Under the pieces are notes generated by a model. It searched no databases and was not told the origin of the DNA. It saw nothing but the letters and a program-made list of their open reading frames with translations. Positions 7,605 through 16,378 of a DNA stretch of 64,000 nucleotides are shown here, one piece after another. The stretch is from Streptomyces sp. WZ-12 (GTDB taxonomy: Bacteria > Actinomycetota > Actinomycetes > Streptomycetales > Streptomycetaceae). Positions within the stretch are counted from its first letter, which is position 1; each line of letters opens with the position of its first letter. The position numbers and the translations under genes are program-made. The DNA lies in NCBI RefSeq assembly GCF_028898845.1, contig NZ_CP118574.1:558001-622000 (forward strand), read 5' to 3'.

Positions 7605-8897
7605 TCAGACCTTCAGGAGGTCGAACGTGCCGGAGCCGTCCTGCCTGCCGCTGGAGTACTGGCGCAGGAACTCGCCGTCGGCGTAGCGGTCGTAGCCGAT
7701 CATGGAGCCGGTGTACTTGTTCTGCACACCGATCTTCGCGCTGCCGGGTACGTCGCGGTAGATGGAGAACCGCTGGAGGTCGTCCTCCGTGCAGGGGGCC
7801 GTCTGCAGGACCGCCTGTTCGTTGGCCGCGTTCTGCTCGGCGATGGTCGCGCACCCGCCGTTGCCCCAGTTCCACAGGGACGCCTCAAGGACCCCGTTGT
7901 TCTCCGTCACGTTGCACAGCCGCCAGTTGTCCAGGTGGGCGCTGAAGATCGTCGAGGGCCGCAGGCGGACACCGTCGGCCGCCAGGAGCGGCGCGCCCCA
8001 GGACAGGGGCTTGCCGGGTACGGCGATCTTGTAGGCGCCAGGCTCGCAGTTGAGAGCGGCGGCCCGCGCGCTACGCCCGGTGGCCTTGGGTTGTTCGGCA
8101 GACATGCCGCTGGTGTGAGCCGGGCGCTGCACGAGGCGGTCACGCATCTGCTTCGCCGTCGGCGCCACCGCACCCGCCGGGTGCTCGGCCTTCGCGGCGG
8201 GCGAGCCGCAGTCCAGGAGACCTTGCGCCTTGGCCATGATGCTGTTTGCGGGGACCTTGTCCTCGCAGCGCACCGCGCCTTCCTCAAGGGTGGTGTACGT
8301 GGTGTAGCTGCCGGTGTCGGCGCTCTTGATCCACTTCAGGGCCCAGGAGCCGTCGTCCTGCTGGACGCGGTTGCAGTTGAGGCTGCCGTAGGTGCCGGTG
8401 ACCTTCTTGGTGCCCTTGTAGAGGCCGTAGTAGCCGGGCTGGCGGAAGCTCCAGGTGACGGAGTCCGAAACGCTGCTGGTGGAGGTGTAGTTGACCTGCA
8501 CGTTCAGGCCCAGGCTCGCGCCGACTTTGCCGAGGGTCTCGACGGCGAAGCTGCCCTCGACGTTGCCGGTGAGGCCGACGGAGACCGAGATGGTGGTCTG
8601 GGTGTTGGTGTTGACCGTATGTGTGCCGGTGGTGCCCTCGGTGACGTACCAGCCCTTGAAGTGGGTGATCGTCGGGGACACCTCGGAGGTCTTGATGTAC
8701 GGGTGGCGCGTGCCGAGGTCGGCCGCGGTACAGGACTGACCGGCCTCGGGCCCGTCCCCCGCGGCGGCGGCCGTCGTGGCGGGTGCGGCGGCGGCCGGCG
8801 AGGCCGCGAGGCCCGCCGCGGTGAACACGCAGGCTGCCGAGGCGGTGGCGGCCATGAGCGTTCTGCCTATGCGGCCAACTGGTCTTCTGGGGCGCAT
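7605..8897 (-). CDS. secreted beta-stalk protein with trefoil-like C-terminus (possible pore-former)
   Basis: A 430-aa exported protein of no family I can name with certainty. Residues 1-38 are a clear signal peptide with a twin-Arg-free basic start, hydrophobic core and ASPAAAAP cleavage region. Residues about 75-150 are long alternating polar/non-polar strands rich in Ser, Thr and Val (HTVNTNTQTTISVSV, LGLNVQVNYTSTSSVSDS), as in aerolysin/ETX-MTX2-type beta pore-formers. The last 150 residues have paired Cys and repeated WNWGNGGCATI and LQRFSIYRDV patterns like a ricin-type beta-trefoil. The start at 8897 follows a GGGGGAAAGGG stretch; the longer frame adds no signal. It is divergent from a secreted nuclease (191-bp gap), suggesting a shared role, perhaps in competition. 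The pore-former idea is inference. Confidence 0.7.
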   Translation of the reverse strand: MRPRRPVGRIGRTLMAATASAACVFTAAGLAASPAAAAPATTAAAAGDGPEAGQSCTAADLGTRHPYIKTSEVSPTITHFKGWYVTEGTTGTHTVNTNTQTTISVSVGLTGNVEGSFAVETLGKVGASLGLNVQVNYTSTSSVSDSVTWSFRQPGYYGLYKGTKKVTGTYGSLNCNRVQQDDGSWALKWIKSADTGSYTTYTTLEEGAVRCEDKVPANSIMAKAQGLLDCGSPAAKAEHPAGAVAPTAKQMRDRLVQRPAHTSGMSAEQPKATGRSARAAALNCEPGAYKIAVPGKPLSWGAPLLAADGVRLRPSTIFSAHLDNWRLCNVTENNGVLEASLWNWGNGGCATIAEQNAANEQAVLQTAPCTEDDLQRFSIYRDVPGSAKIGVQNKYTGSMIGYDRYADGEFLRQYSSGRQDGSGTFDLLKV

Positions 8898-9088
8898 TGT
8901 TGCCCTTTCCCCCTGGTGGTTGCTGGGCTGACAGGGGGTGAATGTAGCGGCCAACGGGGGTGGTGGTGTAAGCCCGGAACTGGCCAAAAATGGTAATAGA
9001 GGGGCTTATTCCGCCCCTGTGCGCGCAGGCGTCGGGCCGGTTCGATCCCAGGTGGACCCGTACATCACCGACTGAGGAGAACCATCCT
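8898..9088. promoter_or_regulatory. divergent promoter region of two secreted-protein genes
   Basis: This 191-bp gap must hold both promoters. It includes an inverted repeat AGGGGC-(7)-GCCCCT at 9000-9018, about 70 bp before the nuclease start, and an AT-richer stretch (8980-9000). The inverted repeat could be a regulator site; no known consensus was recognised. Confidence 0.4.
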
Positions 9089-10315
9089 TTGAAACGCGTC
9101 AGACGCATACTCGCGGCCGTAGCCGCACTCGCCGTCACCGCGGCACTGCTCGCCCTGGGCGCCTCACCGGCGGCCGCCGCACCCGTCGGGAGCCGGGCGA
9201 CGCCCCCCAAGGGCCACGGCACGTGCAAGGCCACCGCCCCGGACTTCCCGGCGCACCGCCGGGGCACCGGCTGGACCTGTATCAAGGCGGTGCCCGTCGC
9301 CACCCCTGTCGCTGTCACCGCACGCGGCCTGCGCGGCGGCTCGGATGGTGCGTGCGCCAACGGCCGGAACTCCGACCGGCACAACTACTGCTGGGGCGAG
9401 AAGTTCACGAACTCGGCCTTCGACACCAAGGGCAAGGAGTTAGGTCGCGCCGTCGTCGAGGCCGTGAGCTTCGCTCGCCTGAGCTCCTCCAGCGGGAAGT
9501 GGACGGAGAACATCGCCGTCAAGGCCACCGAGATGGAGGGCGACGCGAAGACCGTGTCGATGGACCTGTCCGCCACCTGCAGCGGCCTGTGCACCGTGGA
9601 CGCACCGGCCTGGGGCGGCGCGCCCGTCGAACTGGCGCTGGGCGACGAGAAAACCGGGAACCTCTCCTTCACCTCCACTGTCACCAAGGGCAATTACTCG
9701 TTCATCTCCCCCACCTACACATCGTTCGGGGAGATCCTCGACGTGGGCGGCAGCCCTGCGAACCCGGTGACCTGGAACGGCCACGACCTGCGCTGCGACG
9801 CACAGGTCGGCAGCAACCCCGGCTGCATCGTGATGGGGCACATGGCCAACGTGACCATCCGCGAATCCGCCTACGGGGCCGCCGCCGTCGCCTACGGGGG
9901 GGCGCAGAGCAACCTCAAGGGCGGTAACTTCGGCACCAAGACAAAGCCGCTGCAGCGTAATGCCGGTGGGAAGAAGGCGGCGGCCAAGAAGCGCTACCAG
10001 TCGTGCACGGCGGCCCCGGACCCGTTCAAGCAGGACCCCAGCGTCCAGGACGACTCCTGCGACGAGTTTCCCTTCGCCAGCTCCGTGCAGGGTGGCACGA
10101 ACGGCTCCGAGTGTACGGAGATCATCCCCAGGAAGACCGGCGGGGTGTGGCACGTCGACGTCGTTCGGGACAGTCCGCACGGCGATTTCGCGCCCTGTAT
10201 CCGGGCTCATGTGCCCAAGCCCGAGAACACGGGGGCGGGGGGTGAACTCGGCCGGGCCGTCGTCGCGGACCGCATCCTTGAGATGGAGTGGTACGAGGTG
10301 ATCATCGCGCCGTGA
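9089..10315 (+). CDS. secreted NucA/NucB-type deoxyribonuclease with TTA codon
   Basis: A 408-aa exported protein. The start is TTG 9089, giving KRVRRILAAVAALAVTAALL and cleavage near ASPAAAAP; GAGGAGA lies 8 nt upstream. A longer frame from 8990 would bury the signal peptide and is rejected. The C-terminal 100 residues carry SCDEFPFASSVQGG, the active-site signature of NucA/NucB-type nucleases (D-E-Y/F-P-F-A-S), followed by conserved Cys and Asn/Gly residues. Residues about 100-260 form an unassigned beta-rich domain. Codon 118 (9440-9442) is TTA, so translation would depend on the bldA tRNA and so on development. It is divergent from the beta-stalk secreted protein. Confidence 0.82.
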   Translation: MKRVRRILAAVAALAVTAALLALGASPAAAAPVGSRATPPKGHGTCKATAPDFPAHRRGTGWTCIKAVPVATPVAVTARGLRGGSDGACANGRNSDRHNYCWGEKFTNSAFDTKGKELGRAVVEAVSFARLSSSSGKWTENIAVKATEMEGDAKTVSMDLSATCSGLCTVDAPAWGGAPVELALGDEKTGNLSFTSTVTKGNYSFISPTYTSFGEILDVGGSPANPVTWNGHDLRCDAQVGSNPGCIVMGHMANVTIRESAYGAAAVAYGGAQSNLKGGNFGTKTKPLQRNAGGKKAAAKKRYQSCTAAPDPFKQDPSVQDDSCDEFPFASSVQGGTNGSECTEIIPRKTGGVWHVDVVRDSPHGDFAPCIRAHVPKPENTGAGGELGRAVVADRILEMEWYEVIIAP

Positions 10316-10692
10316 CGGGCGGTCATTCGGCCACCGGTTCGGCGAGCTTGGCGCGATGTGCGGTTGGATGCCTTGCCGACCTCGTCCAACCAGATCCGCC
10401 GCGCCAGTCCCGGGTGCAGGTCGGCCACACACCAGTCGACAGCACGCGCCTGCGGGCGTGCCTGGTTCTGATCGACCAGGATCCCTGGTCGGGTGATCTT
10501 GACCGAGCACACGCATGAGGACGAGCGCAGGGCCCCTTGGCAGCTCGGGGTTGCGACGCACGAGCACCGAGGAGGCCCTGTTGTCCCAGTCTTGCGTGAC
10601 GGTCCTTCTTCCGTCCAACTCCCGTGTGTCGTCGCGCGATTGCCGCCCGCGCCGGTTCGGGAACGCGGCCGACCGTTCGGACAGAGTGCGGC
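10316..10692. other. scrambled accessory DNA without an intact gene
   Basis: Frames on the minus strand remain open here, but none gives a product I can recognise; the piece joins abruptly to the helper-like gene fragment at about 10,693. It looks like insertion or rearrangement debris. Confidence 0.4.
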
Positions 10693-11001
10693 GGCCGCGA
10701 GCGCCTCCGCCGCCACCCCCTGGCGCCATCGCGGCACGATCGAGCCTGCGACCGGGACCGTCTTTGCCCCCGCGGACACCGTGACCGCCACCTGTCGCGG
10801 CTCGTCCACCGGCACATCCGTCACCGCGGTCGGAGCGGCCAGGGCCTCGACAAGCCCAGTCCGGGCGATCTCCCGACGCTCCAACACCCCCTCTGTCTCA
10901 CTGAGTTCGGCAAGAACCCGTTCAGCTTCCGCACGAAGCTCCGCCGCCCGCGCCCGGGCAACCATCTCCCGCTCTTCCAGCAGTCCCCTCACCGACGTCA
11001 C
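10693..11001 (-). pseudogene. N-terminal fragment of a small coiled-coil/winged-helix accessory protein
   Basis: From GTG 11001 the frame reads VTSVRGLLEEREMVARARAAE and a heptad-like helix (LRAEAERVLAELSETEGVLE), then SIVPRWRQGVAAEALA, after which similarity stops. Actinomycetes carry many small proteins with this coiled-coil start followed by a winged-helix domain, often near transposase genes. That association is from memory and has not been searched. Here the winged helix is missing and replaced by unrelated sequence, so the 264-codon open frame is a chimera. A frameshifted relative lies at 32767-33112. Confidence 0.55.
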
Positions 11002-11210
11002 CGGTCATCTCCGCATCACCGAGAACGAACTGATCGACCGAACCCTCCCGCAACGGCGTCGGAACGATCCCTGATGCCTGAGTAACGGAAACTCGGCGAT
11101 CACATCCGATCAGGCAATGGCTTCTGGGGAGTTGCGAGCGGCAGATGCGGCGTGGGCGGCGGCCCCTCTGTCCGAGGTGCTCGGAGACCCGTTGCCGCGT
11201 TGCGAACCGC

Positions 11211-11222
11211 TAGCCTGTCGGT
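11211..11222 (+). promoter_or_regulatory. putative -10 box for a leaderless transcript
   Basis: TAGCCT (11211-11216) ends 6 nt before the ATG at 11223 and no ribosome binding site is present. Confidence 0.4.
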
Positions 11223-12566
11223 ATGTCAGAGCGTGTCATGCCCGGTCGCACGGACGGCCTGCTCACCGTGCGCAACGCGGACGCATTGTGGGTTGAGTTG
11301 ACGGCCAACAGCGCTGTGCCGACGACTTCCGGGGCACTCACCCGCTCTCCTACCCAGGCTCGGCTGGGGTACGTCCTGCTCGGCAGCCATGTGGTGGCGA
11401 CAGTGCTGACGAGCGCCGGCCAGTGGAGCGTTCCGGAGACCGAGGTGCGCCGGGCGGCCGCGGAACTCAACGCGGTGCGGATGGACCGCCACGACCTGGT
11501 CCGCATCGGTCCGTTTCGTGGGGCACCGCGGCAGGAGCGCAACGTGGAAACGCCGTTGCGCTGGCGTCAGCGCATCACGCGGGAACTGCAGGAACTGGGC
11601 GGCTCCGAGCGGGCAGCACGACCTGACGTCGGCCGGCCGTGCCATCTGGCGGGGGTCGACTGGCGACAGATCCTCGTGGAGCAGACCCGCGACGGATCGC
11701 AGCGAACGTGGTGGCTGCCGCGCGCCGTGGTCAGGCTGCTCGACGCGGCCGAGCACGCCGAGACGCAGTGGCTGCACGCCGCGCGGACCCGCCAGGCAAG
11801 CGCACCCGTCACCGAGCCGCCCTCCCCCACCCGGCAGGCCCCAGTCACCGACGGTCCGCAGACGACGAACTCCAAGAGCCCCACCACCGCACTGCGCCCG
11901 TACAACGCAGAGCTGAAAGGCCAGTTGTACTCGGTGCTCAGCAAGAAGCCCAGTACCTCCCGCAGGGTGGCCGAGTGGGCCTGCGCCGTCTGCCACACCG
12001 CGCCCGCCACCGTCCTCGACCACTGCCACGAACACGGCTACGTCCGCGCCCCCCTCTGCCAGTCCTGCAACACCCAAGAACGCCCCGACCACCTGTACGA
12101 CAACGACATCCGCGTGGCCAACCGCTACCGGCGCCTCTTCGACACCGACACCGAGAACTGGCTCCGCCACTGGCACCGTTGCCCAGGCTGCCGCGCACGC
12201 ACCACCCTGCCCCTTCCCCACCTCGCCGCATGGACCGCCCACATAGCCTGCCAATCACTACGCCCGACCCACCGCGCCCCCGGCGGGCGCAAGCCCTGCG
12301 GTGTCCTCCGCGCGTCCTGGACAGGCAGCCAGCAGGCACCTCGTTCCTGCCTGCTCACCATCGCCGTCGACTTCTGCCCCTCCGGCGAACACCGCGTCCT
12401 GGCACAAGTCCCCTACCGCGAAGCCGCCGAGCGGTTTCACCTCTGGTTGACCGAGACGGCCCCCGCCGTGGCCGCCGCAGCCGGCCCCGACCGCCTGGAC
12501 GACCTCCCCGCCCAGCCCCGCCCAGTCATCGCGGACACCAGCGGCGAGGGCCTGGCACTGTTCTGA
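11223..12566 (+). CDS. endonuclease VII-like (His-Me finger) domain protein
   Basis: A 447-aa cytoplasmic protein. The only recognisable domain lies at about residues 258-300: CAVCHTAPATVLDHCHEHGY followed by VRAPLCQSCN. This is the zinc-binding and catalytic core of recombination endonuclease VII, a His-Me finger nuclease that cleaves branched DNA (the DHCH is the catalytic part, the two CxxC pairs bind zinc). A third pair (CPGC) follows at about 320. The first 190 residues and the last 120 resemble uncharacterised Streptomyces proteins with a winged-helix-like start. Function is probably DNA or RNA cleavage tied to mobile elements, or a defence role; neither is shown. ATG 11223 is supported by a leaderless promoter. 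Confidence 0.75.
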   Translation: MSERVMPGRTDGLLTVRNADALWVELTANSAVPTTSGALTRSPTQARLGYVLLGSHVVATVLTSAGQWSVPETEVRRAAAELNAVRMDRHDLVRIGPFRGAPRQERNVETPLRWRQRITRELQELGGSERAARPDVGRPCHLAGVDWRQILVEQTRDGSQRTWWLPRAVVRLLDAAEHAETQWLHAARTRQASAPVTEPPSPTRQAPVTDGPQTTNSKSPTTALRPYNAELKGQLYSVLSKKPSTSRRVAEWACAVCHTAPATVLDHCHEHGYVRAPLCQSCNTQERPDHLYDNDIRVANRYRRLFDTDTENWLRHWHRCPGCRARTTLPLPHLAAWTAHIACQSLRPTHRAPGGRKPCGVLRASWTGSQQAPRSCLLTIAVDFCPSGEHRVLAQVPYREAAERFHLWLTETAPAVAAAAGPDRLDDLPAQPRPVIADTSGEGLALF

Positions 12567-12833
12567 GCGAGCACCGGGAGACGTGACCCTCCAACGTCAC
12601 CTCGCATCCGCCGGCCCCCGACATGTCCACCTCGCACGCCCCGACGTAATGCGCAGCAGAATTCCCAACTAGGGTCTGTAAAACAATAGATGACGCCTAG
12701 TCAGGGATACTTCGATGGCGGCGCTGCCACACGCACCGGCCCCGGACAGGAAGTGGGATGCCGGGGCTGCTGCCTACCCCCGTGCAGTGCTCGCTCTGGG
12801 GCAGCGCCCCCGCGCCGGGGGCCTGCGGGTGGG

Positions 12834-13409
12834 TTACCGGTCCGCTTGGTAGCGGAGCCCGTCGAGGAGTAGGTCGAGGAGCCGGTCGGCTCGGTCGCGT
12901 TGGGCGGGGGTGCCGGTGGTCAGTGCGATGCCGGCAAGGCTGAAGCCGACGTCGAGAGGGTCGATGTCCGAGCGCAGGAGGCCGGCTTCGGCTCCGGCAC
13001 GCAGCAGGGTGTCAACTGCGGCGCCGAGTTTGTCGAGGGTTTCGGCGAAGGGGTCCGCGCCGGAGGCGACCGCGGCCCGCAGGGCGTCGGCCATACCGTG
13101 CTTGGCGGCCAAGTAGCCGATGAACCTGTCCATCCACAGGCGCATCGCCCGGTCCGGCGGGAAGTCGGTCAGCAACTCGGCGGCGCTGTCGCAGACGCGA
13201 GCCAGCTCGTTGCGGTAGGCCGCCTCGATGAGCGCCTCGCGCGTGGGGAAGTGGCGGTAGAGCGTGGCCGAGCCGACGCCCGCGGCCTTGGCGATCGTGT
13301 CGATCGGGACGTCCGCGCCCTTGTCGGAGAAGGCGCGCACGGCCGCTTCGAGGATGCGCTCCCGGTTGCGGCGGGCATCAGCGCGCAACGGGCTCGGCTC
13401 AGTGGTCAA
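12834..13409 (-). CDS. TetR-family repressor of the divergent SDR gene
   Basis: A 191-aa one-domain-plus-HTH regulator. The N-terminal DNA-binding region (residues 12-58) has the TetR hallmark IDTIAKAAGVGSATLYRHFP; the C-terminal two thirds are helical and would bind a small ligand. It is transcribed divergently from a short-chain dehydrogenase 132 bp away, and two near-identical palindromes lie between them, so it very likely represses both itself and the dehydrogenase. The start at 13409 has AAGGGAGC upstream on the minus strand. Confidence 0.92.
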   Translation of the reverse strand: MTTEPSPLRADARRNRERILEAAVRAFSDKGADVPIDTIAKAAGVGSATLYRHFPTREALIEAAYRNELARVCDSAAELLTDFPPDRAMRLWMDRFIGYLAAKHGMADALRAAVASGADPFAETLDKLGAAVDTLLRAGAEAGLLRSDIDPLDVGFSLAGIALTTGTPAQRDRADRLLDLLLDGLRYQADR

Positions 13410-13446
13410 GGAAGCTCCCTTCGTCAGGAGACCACTCTAGCTGGAC

Positions 13447-13500
13447 AACCGGGGAACTCCCCGGTTACCGTCCAGACGACAACCGGGGAGTTCCCCGTTT
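13447..13500. promoter_or_regulatory. paired TetR operators
   Basis: Two 20-bp palindromes, AACCGGGGAACTCCCCGGTT at 13447-13466 and AACCGGGGAGTTCCCCGTTT at 13481-13500, are spaced 34 bp centre to centre (about three helical turns). The first is perfectly symmetric, the second has one mismatch pair. Position between divergent TetR and SDR genes makes them the likely operators. Confidence 0.85.
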
Positions 13501-13541
13501 ATTGGTCCGTGCATGTGCACCAAACCTGAGGAGCCTCCGCA

Positions 13542-14387
13542 ATGACCTCCCCGAAGACCGTCCTCATCACCGGCACCTCCTCCGGCATCGGCTTGGCGGC
13601 CGCCGTCGCCGCCGCCCGGGCCGGGTGGACCACCATCGCCACGATGCGCAACACCGGCAAGGCCGAGGCCCTGCTCCAGGCTGCCGCCGAGCACGGGGTC
13701 GCCGACCGCATCCAGGTCAAGCGCTTGGACGTGGTCGACCCCGAGAGCATCGCCGCCTGCGTGGACGAGGTGATCGCCGAGCACGGTCGCCTCGACGCCC
13801 TGGTCAACAACGCCGGCGCCGCGAAGATCGGCACCATCGAAATGATGAGTGTCGAGGACGTCCGCGCCGCCATGGAGGTCAACTTCTTCGGTGTGGTGGC
13901 CACCACCCGCGCCGCGCTGCCGCACCTGCGCGCCTCCCGGGGGCGGGTGATCACCGTCACCAGCGTCGGCGGCGTGGTCGGTCAGCCCTTCAACGAGGCG
14001 TACTGCGCGGCCAAGTTCGCTGTCGAGGGCTTCATGGAGTCCCTCGCGCCCCTCGCCGCCACCGTCGGCGTCGACGTCACCGTGATCGAACCCGGCGCAG
14101 TGGCAAGCGAGTTCGTCGCCAACCAGAGCCTCGACATCCCCGCCCTGCTGGATGCGGCCGGACCCTACGCCCCGGCTCTCGACGCGTACGTCGCCCGCAC
14201 CCGGGGCGCCTTCGCAGGCGCCCAGACCCCCACCGAGGCCGCCGCCCCGATCATCGACGCCCTGACCTGCGACCGCCCCGCCTTCCGCATCCAGACCTCG
14301 CAGTGGGCCCGCGACTTCGTCGCCACCACACTCGCCGACCTCGACGGCTCCGCCGTCCAGAACCTCACCAACACCTGGATCCGCTGA
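13542..14387 (+). CDS. short-chain dehydrogenase/reductase (SDR)
   Basis: A 281-aa classical SDR, slightly longer than the usual 250. The NAD(P) motif TGTSSGIG is at residues 10-17, NNAG at about 88-91, the catalytic Ser at TSVGG (about 147) and Tyr-Lys in AYCAAK at about 152-157. These enzymes oxidise or reduce alcohol/ketone substrates; the TSSGIG and C-terminal pattern suggest the retinol-/ketoreductase-like group, substrate unknown. ATG 13542 follows GAGGAG by 8 nt. Expression is probably induced when a ligand releases the divergent TetR repressor. Confidence 0.9.
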   Translation: MTSPKTVLITGTSSGIGLAAAVAAARAGWTTIATMRNTGKAEALLQAAAEHGVADRIQVKRLDVVDPESIAACVDEVIAEHGRLDALVNNAGAAKIGTIEMMSVEDVRAAMEVNFFGVVATTRAALPHLRASRGRVITVTSVGGVVGQPFNEAYCAAKFAVEGFMESLAPLAATVGVDVTVIEPGAVASEFVANQSLDIPALLDAAGPYAPALDAYVARTRGAFAGAQTPTEAAAPIIDALTCDRPAFRIQTSQWARDFVATTLADLDGSAVQNLTNTWIR

Positions 14388-14575
14388 CCACCCCGAAGAG
14401 AAACACCCTGATCGAGCTCACCGCACCGCACCTCGACACCCTCCGCTCCGCCTGCCCGCCAGCGCCTGTGAGCATCGCGCCGGCTGCTCGGCGAGGCGGC
14501 CGAGTCTGGTCAACGGCGAGGCTGCTGTGACCGGGTGGATGCGTAAAGGGCGAGGCGTCTACGCGCCCGGCATCG

Positions 14576-15472
14576 TCATGTCGTGCTTTCGCTCGCGGCG
14601 TTGCCGGCCGTGAGGTCCGGCGCCGACCAGCTGCTCAGCAGGCGCAGTGCGTCGGCGGAGGGGCTGCAGGGTTCGGCGGTGTAGAGGTAGAGGGCTTGGT
14701 CCGGGTCGTCGGGGAGGGGAAGGGACTCGTAGTCGAGGGCCAGTTCGCCGACGAGGGGGTGGTGGTAGTGCTTGGTGCCGTGGGTGTATTGGAGAACGTC
14801 GTGGTCGGCCCACCACCGGCGGAAGTCCTCGTCGTGCACGGAGAGTTCGCCGACCAGTTCGGTCAGGCGGGGGTCGTGCCGGTGGCGCCCGGCGTACAGG
14901 TGCAGAACCGCCACCGCGCCGCGGGCCGCCGTGGACCACTCTGCGAGCAGCTCGCGGGCGGCGGGGTCGAGGAAGATGAACCGGGCGAGGTTGCGGTCGC
15001 GGTGCGGCAGGGCATCGAAGTCGGTGTACAGCGCCTTGGCCAGGGAGTTGGCGGCCAGCACGTCCAGCCGATGCCCCATGATCATCGCGGGAGTGTCGGT
15101 CAGAGAGTCAAGCAACCTGAGCAGTCCGGGCCGCACCCGCTGCGGCTCCATCGTGCGGCGCCGGGTTGAGCCCGGCCTGGGGCGCGCCAGGTCGAACAGG
15201 TGGGCACGCTCGGCCGCATCCAGGCGTAGCACGCGGGCCACGGCCTCCAACACCTGCGCGGAGACGTTCGGGTTGCGCCCGCGTTCCAGCCGGATGTAGT
15301 AGTCGACGCTGATCCCGGCCAGCTGTGCCACCTCTTCGCGCCGCAGCCCTGGTACGCGGCGGCGGCTGGTGTCCGGGAGCAAGCCGACCTCGCGGGGACT
15401 GGTCCGGGCCCGACGCGAGCGCAGGAAATCGCGCAGCTCAAGGTTGGGCTCACGCCCCGCTGACTGGCTCAT
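14576..15472 (-). CDS. XRE-type regulator with MmyB-like ligand-binding domain
   Basis: A 298-aa member of the actinomycete XRE family that begins ELRDFLRSRRARTSPREVGL and carries a helix-turn-helix at about residues 35-75 (GLRREEVAQLAGISVDYY, LERGRNPNVS). The C-terminal 180 residues match the MmyB-like domain, a PAS-like fold that binds fatty acids or other ligands. Members usually regulate a divergent oxidoreductase, and here an SDR starts 162 bp away on the other strand. GAGGGA lies only 2 nt before the ATG at 15472, unusually close, but no better start is available. Confidence 0.9.
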   Translation of the reverse strand: MSQSAGREPNLELRDFLRSRRARTSPREVGLLPDTSRRRVPGLRREEVAQLAGISVDYYIRLERGRNPNVSAQVLEAVARVLRLDAAERAHLFDLARPRPGSTRRRTMEPQRVRPGLLRLLDSLTDTPAMIMGHRLDVLAANSLAKALYTDFDALPHRDRNLARFIFLDPAARELLAEWSTAARGAVAVLHLYAGRHRHDPRLTELVGELSVHDEDFRRWWADHDVLQYTHGTKHYHHPLVGELALDYESLPLPDDPDQALYLYTAEPCSPSADALRLLSSWSAPDLTAGNAASESTT

Positions 15473-15633
15473 TCCCTCAGGCTAGGACAGCCTGCGCCGC
15501 TGCTGCACGGCGGAAGGGGGGTCTGGCGAACCCCCTGTACACCCTGCCCCTGCTGGCCGTGCGCGGCGCGCTCTCCGCGGTGGTCTCCTGGATTGCGGCA
15601 CAACCATTCGTACTTGCCTGAAGAGGGATCACC

Positions 15634-16356
15634 TTGTCCAAGCCCCTGATCGTCATCACCGGCGCCAGCTCCGGCATCGGCGCGGCCACCGCCCGCCTCC
15701 TGTCCGCCCAGGGGCACCACCTCCTGTTGCTCGCCCGGCGGCTGGACAAGCTCCAGGAGCTCGGCCTGCCCGAGACCCTGTGCCGCAAGGTCGACGTCAC
15801 CGACCGGGACGCGCTCCACGTCGCCGTGCGCGAGGCGGAGGAGCGGTTCGGGCCGGCGGACGCGATCGTCAACAACGCGGGGGCGATGCTCCTGGGTCGC
15901 GTTGAGGACCAGAGCCCCGAGGAGTGGGACCGGATGATCGACCTGAACATCAAGGGCGTGCTCTACGGCACTCGCGCCGTCCTCCCCGGCATGCTCGCCC
16001 GCGGCGCCGGCACGATCATCAACGTCAGCTCCGTCGCCGGACGCAAGACCTTCCCCAACCACACCGCCTACGTGGGCACGAAGTTCGCCGTTCACGCGAT
16101 GTCGGAGAACCTGCGCAAGGAGGTCGCCTCCTCCGGCGTGCGCGTGGTGACCATCGCCCCCGGTGCCGTGGAAACCGAGTTGCTGTCCCACACCAGCGAT
16201 GAGCAGATCAAGCAGGACTACGAGGTGTGGAAGAAGTCCGCCGGCGGCGCCCTGGATCCCCAGGCCGTGGCGGAAGCCATCGCCTACGCCTACCACCAGC
16301 CGTCGAGCGTCACCATCCGCGAGATCGTCCTCGCCGCCACCGGTCAGGAAGCCTGA
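15634..16356 (+). CDS. short-chain dehydrogenase/reductase (SDR) next to an XRE regulator
   Basis: A 240-aa classical SDR of the YdfG-like group. TGASSGIG is at residues 7-14, NNAGAML at about 78-84, the Ser in NVSSVAG near 131 and Tyr-Lys in AYVGTK at 144-149. Members reduce short-chain carbonyls with NADPH. The start is TTG 15634 with GAAGAGGG 8 nt upstream; no ATG is available before the Rossmann motif. It is divergent from the XRE/MmyB regulator, which probably controls it. The C-terminus ends just before a decayed IS3 element. Confidence 0.9.
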   Translation: MSKPLIVITGASSGIGAATARLLSAQGHHLLLLARRLDKLQELGLPETLCRKVDVTDRDALHVAVREAEERFGPADAIVNNAGAMLLGRVEDQSPEEWDRMIDLNIKGVLYGTRAVLPGMLARGAGTIINVSSVAGRKTFPNHTAYVGTKFAVHAMSENLRKEVASSGVRVVTIAPGAVETELLSHTSDEQIKQDYEVWKKSAGGALDPQAVAEAIAYAYHQPSSVTIREIVLAATGQEA

Positions 16357-16378
16357 CCAGCACCACACCACGGGCAAG

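Noticed and set aside
9025..9060. T-arm-like GGTTCGATCCC suggesting a tRNA
   Set aside because: No acceptor stem, D-arm or anticodon arm can be drawn around it.
8990..9088. ATG/GTG start upstream of the nuclease
   Set aside because: Would place 33 polar residues before the signal peptide; TTG 9089 with GAGGAGA upstream is consistent with export.
12690..12833. Small frame between the endonuclease VII-like and TetR genes
   Set aside because: No homology or ribosome binding site; too short to support.
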